Positions 25,656 through 34,415 are shown, numbered from the stretch's first letter. The stretch is DNA of 41,557 bases from Arthrobacter liuii (GCF_014639275.1 NZ_BMFW01000031.1:1-41557), one strand, 5' to 3'. Numbers and translations: made by a program. The notes: generated by a model from the letters alone, not told the origin.

Positions 25656-26455
25656 CGTGTTGCCTTTCCGGTGGAGACGCGGACTTCGCCGGCAACGGAC
25701 GCCTGCTCCGCCATGGTGCTCGCGAGGATTTCGGCCAGGTGCAGGGTGGTCACGGGGCTGCCCTCGCGGGACAGCCCGCCGCCGATGTGCATCAGGCAGG
25801 AGGCATCCCCGCCGGTGCACAGCTCTGCGCCCGTGGACCGGACGTTGTCGGCCTTGTCCTGGAGCATGGCGGAGGACACGTCCGCGTTCTTCATGGAGAA
25901 CGTGCCGCCGAAGCCGCAGCACTGGTCCGCCTCCGGGAGATCGGCCAGTTCTATGCCCTGCACGGTGCGCAGCAGCCGGGACTGCCGGTCCCCCAGCCGG
26001 AGCAGGCGCATGCCGTGGCAGCTGGGGTGGTAGGTCACGCGGTGCGGGAAATAGGAGCCCAGCTGCGCGCCGGCGTCGGTCACGCCCAGCACGTCCACCA
26101 GGAGTTCGGAGAGCTCGTAGGTTTTGGCGCCGACGGCGGTGGCGCGGGCTTCCAGCGCGGTGTCGCCGCAGGACCGGGCCACCATGGGGTGCTGGTGCTT
26201 GACCGAGGCGACGCAGGAGCCGGACGGGGCGACGGCGACGTCGTAGTCAGCGGTGTCGAACGCGGCAACGTGGTTGGCGACGACGGGAACGGCCTCCTTG
26301 AGGTAGCCGCTGTTGACGTGCATCTGGCCGCAGCAGGCCTGGCCGGAGGGGAACACCACTTCGTGTCCCAGCCGTTCCAGGATCTTTACGGTAGCCCGCG
26401 CCGTGGCCGGATACATCGCATCCACGATGCAGGTGGCGAACAAGGCGATTCTCAT
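25652..26455 (-). CDS. lutA: L-lactate utilization protein LutA (CCG-domain subunit)
   Basis: 267 residues, LutA/YkgE family, with two CCG (DUF224) cysteine-rich domains: the first has CIVDAMYP, FPSGQACCGQMHVNSGY and APSGSC, the second HPSCHGMRLLRL and ADQCCGFGGTFSMKNADVSSAM. These motifs bind Fe-S clusters, and the subunit is needed for growth on L-lactate. It is the first gene of the minus-strand operon lutA-lutB-lutC-(ppsR-ppsA). GGAAGG precedes the ATG. A TGGTCTGACCA operator at 26487-26497 lies 32 bp upstream of the start, just past a TACTAT -10-like box. Confidence 0.96.
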   Translation of the reverse strand: MRIALFATCIVDAMYPATARATVKILERLGHEVVFPSGQACCGQMHVNSGYLKEAVPVVANHVAAFDTADYDVAVAPSGSCVASVKHQHPMVARSCGDTALEARATAVGAKTYELSELLVDVLGVTDAGAQLGSYFPHRVTYHPSCHGMRLLRLGDRQSRLLRTVQGIELADLPEADQCCGFGGTFSMKNADVSSAMLQDKADNVRSTGAELCTGGDASCLMHIGGGLSREGSPVTTLHLAEILASTMAEQASVAGEVRVSTGKATR

Positions 26456-26486
26456 GACAGCCTTCCGAGGAGCTCAGGGGTTGGTG

Positions 26487-26497
26487 TGGTCTGACCA
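26487..26497 (-). promoter_or_regulatory. FadR/LldR-type operator at the lutA promoter
   Basis: TGGTCTGACCA, an inverted repeat TGGT-N3-ACCA, matches the core bound by FadR-subfamily GntR regulators such as PdhR and LldR. It directly follows, in the lutA direction, a -10-like TACTAT (complement of 26497-26502), so binding would block transcription of lutA. The likely ligand-responsive repressor is the GntR protein encoded at 28464. No good -35 was found at standard spacing. Confidence 0.75.
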
Positions 26498-26586
26498 TAG
26501 TAGACCACGTGACGCCTACCACTTTCAAGCCGCCCACGGGAAGGTGAACCCGCTCACACCCTCCTCAAATATGGGCTACACTTCCG

Positions 26587-26611
26587 TGGTCGGACCATTG
26601 TGGTCTGACCA
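26587..26611 (+). promoter_or_regulatory. Two FadR/LldR-type operators before the lactate permease
   Basis: TGGTCGGACCA (26587-26597) and TGGTCTGACCA (26601-26611) are near-identical inverted repeats with centres 14 bp apart. They follow a -10-like TACACT at about 26577-26582, so they cover the start region of the permease promoter. Together with the single copy at 26487 they allow one regulator to control both divergent lactate transcripts. Confidence 0.75.
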
Positions 26612-26648
26612 AACATATCCCCATTGCCCCTCAACGTGGAGGACCTCC

Positions 26649-28394
26649 GTGGACCACTTCACCCCCAGCACCGATCCCGTGCTGAACAGCGTTGCCTGGT
26701 CGGCCATCGTCGCCTTGTTTCCGCTGCTGACCTTCTTCGTCCTGCTCGCCGTCGTCAAAACCAAAGCCCACGTGGCCGGCGCGTTCGCCCTGCTGGTGGC
26801 CCTGGTTGTTGGCATCCTGGCCTTCAAAATGCCGGCTGGCCTTGCGCTCCTGTCCGCAACGCAGGGCGGGGTTTTCGGCGCCTTCCCTGTGCTCTGGATC
26901 GTGGTCATGGCCGTCTGGCTCTACCAGGTGACGGTGCTCAGCGGCCGCTTTGAAGACCTCCGCCGGGTCTTCGATGTCATCGGCGGCGGCGACGTCCGCC
27001 TGCAAGGTGTCCTGATTGCGTTCTGCTTCGGCGGCCTGCTCGAGGCCCTTGCCGGGTTCGGCGCGCCGGTGGCCATCACCGCCACCATGCTCCTTGCCCT
27101 AGGCCTGCCCCCGCTCCGTGCCGCTGCTGCCGTGCTGGTGGCCAACACCGCGCCGGTCGCCTTTGGAGCCATGGCCATTCCGATCACTACCGCTGCCGGG
27201 CTCACCGGCCTGCACGCGACGGACATTGGTGCCATGGTGGGCCGCCAGGCGCCGCTGCTGGCCACCTTCGTCCCGCTGATCCTGCTCTTCATCCTGGACG
27301 GACGCAAAGGCCTGAAAGACTGCTGGCCCGCCGCCTTGGTCGTCGGATTCTCCTTCGCCGCGGCGCAGTTCCTCTGCTCCAACTTCTTCTCCTACGAACT
27401 CACGGACATCATGGCCTCGCTGGTTGGCCTGGGCGCGGCTGTCCTGTTCTTCCGCTTCTGGAAGCCCAGGGGTACCGCGGCAGCACGTGGCCGGCTGGGC
27501 GTCGCCGGGGAGGCCGCTGCCGCCGGCTCCACCCCGGGAGACCACGGCCCGCGGAGCGCCCGCGCAGGCAGCGTCGCCACCCTGCAGGCCGCCGACGGCG
27601 AAGGCCTCACCCCGCCACGCACATGGCTGGCGCTGTTTCCCTACTTCCTCGTCATCGTGGTGTTCGGTATCGCCAAACTGTGGAAGCTCGGCGTCGACCT
27701 TCCCGCCGTCCTCGCCGCCACCGACGTCAAGATCCCGTGGCCTGTCCTCCACGACGCCCTGGTGGGCGCCGACGGCAAGCCGCTGTCCTCCACCACCTAC
27801 GTGTTCCAATGGCTGTCCAGCCCCGGCACACTCCTGCTGATCACGGGTTTGATCGTCGCGATCGTCTACAGCCGCTTCGACGACGGCGGCCGCTTCCCCA
27901 TGACGGTAGGCAACGCCGTGGCCGAAATCGGACGGACCATCTTCAAGATGCGCTGGGCCGGGCTCACCATCATCACCGTGCTGGCCCTGGCCTACGTGAT
28001 GAACAACTCAGGCCAGACGGTCTCGATCGGCGTCTGGCTTGCCGGTACCGGAAGCTTCTTCGCGTTCCTCTCCCCTGTGCTCGGCTGGCTGGGCACGGCC
28101 GTGACCGGTTCGGACACCTCCGCCAACGCCCTCTTTGCCAAGCTGCAGCAGACCGCCGGCCTGAATGCAGGCATCGACCCGAACCTGCTCGTGGCCGGCA
28201 ACACGGCCGGCGGGGTGGTGGGCAAACTCATCAGCCCGCAAAACCTTGCCATTGCCGCCACCGCTGTCAACCTTGACGGCCAGGAATCGGTGCTTCTGCG
28301 TAAGGTAGTCGGATGGAGCGTGGGCTTGCTGCTGGTGCTGTGCACCATCGTCTACCTGCAGTCCACCCCGGTGCTGGGCTGGATGCTTCCGTAA
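26649..28394 (+). CDS. lldP: L-lactate permease
   Basis: 581 residues; the GTG start is preceded by GGAGG at 26638-26642, and the protein then opens VDHFTPSTDPVLNSVAWSAIVALFPLLTFFVLL, the usual beginning of LctP/LldP permeases. About fourteen helices follow. Family landmarks are the conserved stretch GGLLEALAGFGAPVAITATMLLALGLPPLRAAAAVLVANTAPVAFGA and, near the end, SDTSANALFAKLQQ with NTAGGVVGKLISPQNLAIAATAV. These importers couple lactate (and glycolate) to protons. A Gly/Ala/Pro-rich cytoplasmic loop of about 50 residues near 275-325 is longer than usual. It is the first gene of the plus-strand half of the lactate locus. Confidence 0.95.
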   Translation: MDHFTPSTDPVLNSVAWSAIVALFPLLTFFVLLAVVKTKAHVAGAFALLVALVVGILAFKMPAGLALLSATQGGVFGAFPVLWIVVMAVWLYQVTVLSGRFEDLRRVFDVIGGGDVRLQGVLIAFCFGGLLEALAGFGAPVAITATMLLALGLPPLRAAAAVLVANTAPVAFGAMAIPITTAAGLTGLHATDIGAMVGRQAPLLATFVPLILLFILDGRKGLKDCWPAALVVGFSFAAAQFLCSNFFSYELTDIMASLVGLGAAVLFFRFWKPRGTAAARGRLGVAGEAAAAGSTPGDHGPRSARAGSVATLQAADGEGLTPPRTWLALFPYFLVIVVFGIAKLWKLGVDLPAVLAATDVKIPWPVLHDALVGADGKPLSSTTYVFQWLSSPGTLLLITGLIVAIVYSRFDDGGRFPMTVGNAVAEIGRTIFKMRWAGLTIITVLALAYVMNNSGQTVSIGVWLAGTGSFFAFLSPVLGWLGTAVTGSDTSANALFAKLQQTAGLNAGIDPNLLVAGNTAGGVVGKLISPQNLAIAATAVNLDGQESVLLRKVVGWSVGLLLVLCTIVYLQSTPVLGWMLP

Positions 28395-28414
28395 CCCACC
28401 GCCCGCACAAAACC

Positions 28415-28444
28415 GGGAGTGCGGGTCCACCGGCCCGCACTCCC
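28415..28444 (+). terminator. Hairpin after the lactate permease
   Basis: GGGAGTGCGGG (28415-28425) pairs perfectly with CCCGCACTCCC (28434-28444), an 11-bp GC-rich stem with an 8-nt loop TCCACCGG, 21 bp after the permease stop and 20 bp before the regulator's GTG. No U-tract follows, so it may attenuate rather than end transcription into the regulator gene. Confidence 0.6.
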
Positions 28445-28463
28445 CCACTCCAGAGGATCGCCC

Positions 28464-29216
28464 GTGACAACCGCCGCAGCCGGAGCAGCCCCCCGCCGTC
28501 GAACCCACGACGCGCTCCTGAAAGACATTGAAGCGGACCTGCGGGCCGGCAAGATCAAGGTCGGTGACCGGCTTCCGGGCGAACGGACCTTGGCCGAAAA
28601 CTACGGGATCTCCAGGGCGTCCGTGCGCGAAGCCATCCGTATCCTCGACGCCATGGGCGTGGTGCGCAGTTCGGTGGGCTCCGGTCCCACCTCCGGCGCC
28701 ATTGTGGTCTCCGATCCGTCCGCCGGGCTCTCCTCAGCCCTCCGGCTGCACGTTGCCAGCAACCGGCTGCCTGTCCAGGACATTGTCCAAACCCGCATCC
28801 TCCTGGAAACCTGGACCGCCCGTGCCGGCGCCGCCCGGGAAGGCGGCGACGCGGAGCGGAAACAGGCCGCCCAGCTGCTGGAGGCCATGGACCACCCCCA
28901 GGTGGACCGGGCAGCCTTCCACGAGCTGGATGCCCGGTTCCATGTGGCGCTGAGTTCACTCGCGGGCAACGAGGTGATGGCCACCATCATGGAGTCCCTC
29001 AGCGGTTCGATCGTGGGCTATGTCAAGGGATCCATGGACGCCATGGAGGACTGGCCGGAGGTCCTGGAAGTCCTCCGCACCCAACACCACGGAATCTTCG
29101 ATGCCGTCCAGTCCCGCGACGGCGATCTCGCCGCGCGCCTGCTGCGCGAACACATCGAATGGTTCTACCAGCGGGCCGGCGACGCCACTGCGCCGCAGGC
29201 CCCCATCGTCACCTAA
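28464..29216 (+). CDS. GntR/FadR-family regulator of lactate genes (LldR-like)
   Basis: 250 residues from a GTG with AGAGGAT upstream. Winged HTH at about 12-75 (THDALLKDIEADLRAGKIKVGDRLPGERTLAENYGISRASVREAIRILDAMGVV), followed by an FCD-type effector domain (about 95-235) with the metal/ligand residues DARFHVALS and HHGIFDAV, REHIEWFY. Placed between the lactate permease and the D-lactate dehydrogenase, it is most likely the lactate-responsive repressor that binds the three TGGTCKGACCA sites upstream of lutA and the permease. It resembles LldR of actinobacteria, hence my functional assignment, which is by context and motif. Confidence 0.88.
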   Translation: MTTAAAGAAPRRRTHDALLKDIEADLRAGKIKVGDRLPGERTLAENYGISRASVREAIRILDAMGVVRSSVGSGPTSGAIVVSDPSAGLSSALRLHVASNRLPVQDIVQTRILLETWTARAGAAREGGDAERKQAAQLLEAMDHPQVDRAAFHELDARFHVALSSLAGNEVMATIMESLSGSIVGYVKGSMDAMEDWPEVLEVLRTQHHGIFDAVQSRDGDLAARLLREHIEWFYQRAGDATAPQAPIVT

Positions 29217-29232
29217 ATTTTTGGAGTTACGC

Positions 29233-32061
29233 ATGCGAACCGCAACGGCAGGAGCCGGAACACCCATCGACCAGCTGGAGCTGGACACCGTCAGCACACG
29301 GGACCTGGACCGCCATGCCATGGCACACGACGCCTCGCACTACCTCCTGGTCCCGCAGGGAGTAGCCACTCCCCGCAACGCCGCCGACGTCGGCGCCCTG
29401 CTCCGGCGCAGCCGGGAACTCGGGCTTCCCGCCACCTTTCGGTCCGGCGGCACAAGCCTGTCTGGCCAGGCCCTGAGCGACAGCCTGCTGATCAACACCC
29501 GCCAGCACTTCCGCGGCATCGAGGTGCTCGACGGCGGCGCCCGGGTCCGCGTCCAGCCCGGCGCCACGGTGCGCAGCGTCAACGCCCGGCTCGCCCCCTT
29601 TGGGCGTAAGCTCGGCCCGGATCCCGCCAGCGAGATCGCCTGCACCGTGGGCGGCGTCATCGCCAACAACTCCTCCGGGATGGCGTGCGGCACCGAATTC
29701 AACACGTACCGGACGCTGGAATCAATGGTGCTGGTGCTGCCCTCGGGTACGGTCATCGACACCGCCGACGCCGACGCCGACCGGCGGTTGCGTGAGCTGG
29801 AACCGGAACTCCACGAGGGGCTGCTGAGGCTGCGCCGCCGGGTGGTGGGCAACGACGAGTCCGTCCGCATCATCCGTTCACTGTTCTCGATGAAAAACAC
29901 CATGGGCTACGGCGTGAACTCCTTCCTGGACTATGAACGCGCCGTGGACATCCTGATGCACCTCATGATCGGCAGCGAAGGAACCCTCGGTTTCGTGGCC
30001 GGGGCTGTCTTCCGGACCGTCGAGGTCAAACCGGCTGTCGCCACCGGGCTGCTGGTCTTCAACAGCCTCGACGCCGCGACGGCAGCCCTGCCCGACCTGG
30101 TTTCCACCGGCCTTGCAACCGTCGAACTCATGGACGCGGCAGCGTTGAGGGTGGCCCAGCTTGCCGCCGACGCCCCCGCTGCCATCCGAACGCTGCCGGT
30201 CCAGGGACACGCCGCGCTGTTGGTTGAACACCAGGGCTCGGACGCCGCCGAGCTGTCCGGCAAGCGGGAAGGCTCGCAGCCGCTGTTCGACTCGCTGGAC
30301 CTGGCCACACCCTTCGCGCTGACCTCAAACCCGAAAGACCGCGCTGCACTCTGGCATGTGCGCAAGGGCCTGTACACGGCCGTCGCCGGTGCCCGCCCGT
30401 CGGGAACCAACGCGCTGCTGGAGGACATCGTGGTGCCGGTTCCTGCCCTCGCGGGCACCTGCGGCGAACTGACACGGCTCTTCCGCGAGCACCATTACAA
30501 GGAATCGGTGATCTTCGGGCACGCCAAGGACGGAAACGTCCACTTCATGCTCAACGAGCGCTTCGACGATCCGGCCCAACTGCTGCGCTACCAGGCCTTC
30601 ACCGACGAGATGGTGGACCTGGTCCTCGGCGCGGGCGGTTCACTCAAGGCCGAGCATGGCACCGGCCGGATCATGGCGCCCTTCGTCCGCCGCCAGTACG
30701 GCGACGAGCTCTATGCAGTCATGCAGGAAATCAAGCGGCTGATCGACCCGCCCAACCTCCTGAACCCGGGCGTGCTGCTCGCCGACGAACCCCTCTCCTA
30801 CATCGAGAACCTGAAGGTGGCTCCCACCGTCGAGGAGGAAGTGGACCGCTGCGTCGAGTGCGGGTACTGCGAACCGGTGTGCCCCAGCAAGGACATCACA
30901 CTCACACCCCGCCAGCGCATCGTGCTTCGGCGCGACATTGCTGCCGCTGAGCAGCGTGGTGATGACGCCCTCGCCGCCAGCCTGCGCAAGGACTATGACT
31001 ACGATGGCGTGCAGACCTGCGCGGCGGACGGCATGTGCGTCACCGCCTGCCCGGTGCTGATCAACACCGGAGACCTGGTGCGGCGGCTGCGGAAGGAAAA
31101 CGCGAACACCGTCGCCGCGGCCGGCTGGAACAAAGCCGCCGAAAACTGGGGCACCGTGAGCGCCGCCGGCGGGCTGGCCCTGACTGTAGCCAAGGCCATG
31201 CCTGCGCCGCTGCCCAAGGCTGCGACCGCCGTCGGCCGCGCCCTGCTGGGGACGGAGGCGGTACCCGCCTACAGCGCCGTGCTGCCCGGCGGCGGTTCCA
31301 GGCGCAGCGCACGTCCGGATCCGGACAGCATCGCCGTGTTCTTCCCCGCCTGCATCGGAACGATGTTCGGCCCGGCGGATGCTGCAGGAGGCGCCGGGAA
31401 GGGCTCGGCCCAGGCCTTCCTGGACCTCTGTGAGCGCGCCGGTGTGCGGGTCGCCGTTCCAGAAGGGATCGAGAGCCTGTGCTGCGGCACGCCGTGGAAG
31501 TCCAAGGGCTTCTCCCAGGGTTACGACGCCATGGCCGCCAAGGTCCTGGACGGGCTGTACGAGGCCAGCGGCCGGGGCAAGCTGCCGGTGGTGTGCGATG
31601 CCGCCTCCTGCACGGAGGGCCTGGACACTATGAAGCGGCTAGCGGCTGCGGGCGAAGAGCGGTACGCCGGGCTGCGCTTTGTCGACTCAGTGGAGTTCGT
31701 CCACCAGCACGTCCTGGACCAGCTCACAGTGACCGCCCCGCTGGGTTCCATGGCGCTGCACCCCACCTGCTCTTCCACCCAGCTGGGGACCAACCCGGCG
31801 CTGATGGAGATCGCCCGGGCTGTGACCGATGACGTGTTCGTGCCGCTGAACTGGGGTTGCTGCGCGTTCGCGGGCGACCGCGGCCTGCTCCACCCGGAAC
31901 TGACCGACTCCGCCACCGACCGGCAGGCCAGCGAGATCAACGAACGGCAGTTCGACGCCTACGCCTCCACCAACCGCACCTGCGAGCTGGGAATGTCCAA
32001 GGCGACCGGCCACTCCTACCGCCACCTCCTGGAAATCCTCGAGGAGGCCACCAGGCCCTGA
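29233..32061 (+). CDS. dld: FAD- and Fe-S-containing D-lactate dehydrogenase
   Basis: 942 residues. Order of domains: FAD-binding type 4 (about 40-270, PATFRSGGTSLSGQALSDSLLINTR, GPDPASEIACTVGGVIANNSSGMACGT); FAD-oxidase C-terminal domain (to ~520, ending AEHGTGRIMAPFVRRQYG); ferredoxin module with CVECGYCEPVCPSKDI and CAADGMCVTACPVLI; and CCG-type domain with CCGTPWKSKG and WGCCAFAGDRGL near the end. This is the Dld-II/GlcD-GlcF-like fused oxidoreductase, oxidising D-lactate (or D-2-hydroxyacids) to pyruvate with electrons passed to the respiratory chain. ATG has GGAG (29223-29226). It starts 17 bp after the regulator, same strand, so it probably belongs to the same transcript. Confidence 0.93.
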   Translation: MRTATAGAGTPIDQLELDTVSTRDLDRHAMAHDASHYLLVPQGVATPRNAADVGALLRRSRELGLPATFRSGGTSLSGQALSDSLLINTRQHFRGIEVLDGGARVRVQPGATVRSVNARLAPFGRKLGPDPASEIACTVGGVIANNSSGMACGTEFNTYRTLESMVLVLPSGTVIDTADADADRRLRELEPELHEGLLRLRRRVVGNDESVRIIRSLFSMKNTMGYGVNSFLDYERAVDILMHLMIGSEGTLGFVAGAVFRTVEVKPAVATGLLVFNSLDAATAALPDLVSTGLATVELMDAAALRVAQLAADAPAAIRTLPVQGHAALLVEHQGSDAAELSGKREGSQPLFDSLDLATPFALTSNPKDRAALWHVRKGLYTAVAGARPSGTNALLEDIVVPVPALAGTCGELTRLFREHHYKESVIFGHAKDGNVHFMLNERFDDPAQLLRYQAFTDEMVDLVLGAGGSLKAEHGTGRIMAPFVRRQYGDELYAVMQEIKRLIDPPNLLNPGVLLADEPLSYIENLKVAPTVEEEVDRCVECGYCEPVCPSKDITLTPRQRIVLRRDIAAAEQRGDDALAASLRKDYDYDGVQTCAADGMCVTACPVLINTGDLVRRLRKENANTVAAAGWNKAAENWGTVSAAGGLALTVAKAMPAPLPKAATAVGRALLGTEAVPAYSAVLPGGGSRRSARPDPDSIAVFFPACIGTMFGPADAAGGAGKGSAQAFLDLCERAGVRVAVPEGIESLCCGTPWKSKGFSQGYDAMAAKVLDGLYEASGRGKLPVVCDAASCTEGLDTMKRLAAAGEERYAGLRFVDSVEFVHQHVLDQLTVTAPLGSMALHPTCSSTQLGTNPALMEIARAVTDDVFVPLNWGCCAFAGDRGLLHPELTDSATDRQASEINERQFDAYASTNRTCELGMSKATGHSYRHLLEILEEATRP

Positions 32062-32166
32062 GGCATCCCCGCTAGACTGGCCGGGCAAGGACGGATTGGG
32101 GGGATCCAGGGCGGCGGCGCCGCTGTTCCGCCTGGTCGGTCGCAGCCCGCGGACCCAAGGACCACC

Positions 32167-32802
32167 ATGACCTTCTTCCAGGAGTTACCCGTACCCCCGT
32201 TGCCGCCTCGCCCACGGTCCCAACTCCATGTGCCGCCGCCGTGGGTGGCCGCTCCCGCCTATGAAGTTCCGGCTGTCGTCCACCTTGGCAAGTTTGTGAG
32301 CCGGACGCCCAACATGGTGGTGGCGCTCAAAGGCGCCGAGGTGTTCTCCACCGGGTGCCTGTTCAGCCTGTCCTGGGTCCTTCGCCGGGGCGATCAATCC
32401 GACGAGGACTGGGCCGACCTCCAGCAGCTGTTCTTCCAGTCCGGCAGGGGCATCCGCCGGGGCAGTGGCCGCAAAACCGGGCTGATGTTCGGCGTCGAGT
32501 TCCCCGACGGCTCAAAGGCCAGTACCGGCAGCCAAATTCCCTACGGAATGATGGAACCGGGCACCGACCCGGTACCGCCGGTTCTGGCCCTGAACGGGGG
32601 CGGTGGCGGCGGGGGCGATGAGGAGTTCTCCGGCAGCGGCACGCTGTGGCTGTGGCCGCTGCCGCCTGCCGGTGACCTCCGGCTGGTTGCCCAGTGGACC
32701 GACTTCGGTTTGGAGGAAACGTCCCTAATGCTCGACGGCGGGGCCTTGCGTCAGGCGTCGGCGTCCGTCCAGCAATACTGGCCGGAGGAGGAGCGCAGGT
32801 AG
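32167..32802 (+). CDS. Conserved-looking hypothetical protein (211 aa)
   Basis: I do not recognise a family. The ATG has AAGGA 6 nt upstream, and codon use matches the surrounding genes. The first ~35 residues are Pro-rich (TFFQELPVPPLPPRPRSQLH and VPPPWVAAP), the middle carries VVHLGKFVSRTPNMVVALKGAEVFSTGCLFSLSWVLRRGD, followed by a Gly-rich linker GGGGGGGDEEFSGSGTLWLWPLPPAGDLRLVAQWTDFGL and a final YWPEEERR. No membrane helix or signal is visible. It ends 3 bp from the convergent 32806 gene. Possibly a soluble beta-rich protein, but that is a guess from alternating hydrophobic residues. Confidence 0.65.
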   Translation: MTFFQELPVPPLPPRPRSQLHVPPPWVAAPAYEVPAVVHLGKFVSRTPNMVVALKGAEVFSTGCLFSLSWVLRRGDQSDEDWADLQQLFFQSGRGIRRGSGRKTGLMFGVEFPDGSKASTGSQIPYGMMEPGTDPVPPVLALNGGGGGGGDEEFSGSGTLWLWPLPPAGDLRLVAQWTDFGLEETSLMLDGGALRQASASVQQYWPEEERR

Positions 32803-32805
32803 CAG

Positions 32806-33108
32806 TCAGCAGGGGGCCGCGGCCTGCTCCGGTTCCGCTGCCTCATCCGAAAACGCGGACACGATGCTGCCGTAACCCTGCAAAAACATCCGCCGGCCCT
32901 GGCCTTCGTCGGTCCACACCCAGATGACTGAGTAGTCGGACGTTACCGCATCCACTACGCCGGTGCCGGCCAGGGTTCCTTCGGCGAAGCGGACCCTGTC
33001 CCCGACCGCCAGCCGCGGATGCCTCGTCCGTTTCCTCCGGGGCCTGGGCGAGGCTGCTTTCCCTGCCATCGCAGGGTATGACGGGCAGGTGGTGGCGTGC
33101 TGGCTCAT
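32806..33108 (-). CDS. Small basic hypothetical protein (100 aa)
   Basis: No family recognised. The ATG at 33108 (MSQHATTCPS) has AAGGAAG upstream at good spacing; a shorter start at MAGKAASPRPRR is possible. The N-terminal third is basic (SPRPRRKRTRHPR), then LAVGDRVRFAEGTLAGTGVVDAVTSDYSVIWVWTDEGQGRRMFLQGYGSIVSAF. This resembles a small beta-barrel (SH3/KOW-like) fold, as often found in RNA- or DNA-associated proteins. The C-terminus is acidic. It converges with the unknown gene 32167-32802. Confidence 0.6.
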   Translation of the reverse strand: MSQHATTCPSYPAMAGKAASPRPRRKRTRHPRLAVGDRVRFAEGTLAGTGVVDAVTSDYSVIWVWTDEGQGRRMFLQGYGSIVSAFSDEAAEPEQAAAPC

Positions 33109-33226
33109 CGGCTTCCTTGGGCTCGCGGACGGACGGTCAGCTCATTACGACCCTGCCCGCTGCTCCCAGGTCACGCGCTCCGGCGTGGTGCAGCAAGACT
33201 AGCGCGGCGGTACTCCCGGATGCACA

Positions 33227-33276
33227 AACGGCCCCCTTGGAACGGAGTGTGACTGCTCCGTTCCAAGGGGGCCGTT
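33227..33276. terminator. 21-bp perfect hairpin downstream of DUF2891 gene
   Basis: The arms 33227-33247 and 33256-33276 are exact reverse complements (21 bp, GC-rich) around the 8-nt loop TGTGACTG. It starts 18 bp beyond the stop of the minus-strand DUF2891 gene, so it is likely the terminator of the DUF969-DUF979-DUF2891 operon; the 32806 gene starts 118 bp further along. T residues follow the minus-strand side only weakly. Confidence 0.75.
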
Positions 33277-33293
33277 GGGCAAAGCGAAAAAAC

Positions 33294-34391
33294 TCAGTCC
33301 AAAGCCGCCACAGATCCGAGTGCGTCCCACGCGAAGCTGGCCAGCCAGTGGGTGGACATGAAGTCGCCGCTCTCCAGCCCGTGGAGTCCGGCCTTCAGCA
33401 GCGGATCCAGCGCCTCATTCAGCACACCCGCAGCAGTGGAAGCCTCCGCGCTGCCAGATTCCCTAAGCGCGGCAATAATCCGTGCCACCTGCCCGGCCCG
33501 GGTCAGGTTCAGCCCGTGCAGGTGCACCAGGTAGCCGTCACTCTCGTCGGTGACGCTGACCGGCCGCAGGATCCGCGACTCAACGGAAAGCCCGGGGAGG
33601 AACGCCGCAAACCAGGCGGCAAACTCGTCAGCCGGCAGGACGCGGCGCATGAGGTCCGCTTCGCTGAGGCCGGCGGAGAGGAAGTCCTGGCCGCTGAGCT
33701 CCCAGTCCGCCGGCCAGCCCCGGTCTTTACCGAACCAGCCGCGTGCCGCTTCCTCGCAGGCCTCTGCGGCTTCCGTTCGGCCCAGGGAGCGGAACGCATC
33801 AAGCATGTAGCCGACGCCGAACGCCGCGTTGGTGTGCAGCCCGTGCCGGACGGGGTACTGCGCCTTGGCCATCCACGCCACACTGAGCCCCGCCACCGCA
33901 TCCACCAGCGGGTCCAGCGCAGCGCCCCACTCGCGGAGCTGGGCATCGTCGGAAACGGAGCAGGTGGCCGCCAGCCGCATCAGCCAGGCCCACCCGTAAG
34001 GCCGCTCCCAGGACGGGTTGGCCAGCAGGTAGTCCCGCTCCACCGCCAGCTTGGCCTTGGTCAGGTTGGCGCCGATCGCTTCCCTGAGCGACGCGGCGGT
34101 GGGGCCGTCCACCCACGCCGCCGTGCCGCCGTCGGACGCCCCTGCCGGAGCAGCCCCGGCAAGGGGTGAGCCAGGGGTCCCACCCAGCAAACTGGCCCCG
34201 AGCCAGTGCATGTGGACGCAGGAGTGCCAGTCGAAGGAGGTGTAGAAGGCGGGGTGGATCTGCTCCGGCGTGGGCCGGTCATCGGCGGAAACCTGGGTGT
34301 GGTGGGCCGAATGCGGGAAGGGTTCCGAAAGGTTGCCCAGCACCACGGCCGCGTAGTCCGGTGCCGCCTGTACGCGGAGATCGTTGTCCAT
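33294..34391 (-). CDS. DUF2891 domain protein
   Basis: 365 residues. Near residue 46 it has HPAFYTSFDWHSCVHMHWL, characteristic of DUF2891, a family of all-helical (alpha/alpha-toroid-like) proteins of unknown activity. I use ATG 34391; ATG 34394 directly before it and the AGAGGAGC site make the exact start uncertain by one residue. A later Pro/Ala/Gly-rich stretch (SLLGGTPGSPLAGAAPAGASDGGTAAWVDG) is unusual and probably a loop. It is 24 bp downstream of the DUF979 gene and in the same operon, thus linked to the 5-oxoproline locus; a hydrolase or cyclase role for a pyroglutamyl compound is pure inference. Confidence 0.88.
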   Translation of the reverse strand: MDNDLRVQAAPDYAAVVLGNLSEPFPHSAHHTQVSADDRPTPEQIHPAFYTSFDWHSCVHMHWLGASLLGGTPGSPLAGAAPAGASDGGTAAWVDGPTAASLREAIGANLTKAKLAVERDYLLANPSWERPYGWAWLMRLAATCSVSDDAQLREWGAALDPLVDAVAGLSVAWMAKAQYPVRHGLHTNAAFGVGYMLDAFRSLGRTEAAEACEEAARGWFGKDRGWPADWELSGQDFLSAGLSEADLMRRVLPADEFAAWFAAFLPGLSVESRILRPVSVTDESDGYLVHLHGLNLTRAGQVARIIAALRESGSAEASTAAGVLNEALDPLLKAGLHGLESGDFMSTHWLASFAWDALGSVAALD

Positions 34392-34415
34392 CATGCTCCT
34401 CTTCAAGGGAAGGTC

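Noticed and set aside
24189..26033. 614-residue open frame opposite lutB and lutA
   Set aside because: Antisense to LutB/LutA with intact cluster cysteines; no ribosome binding site or domain signal.
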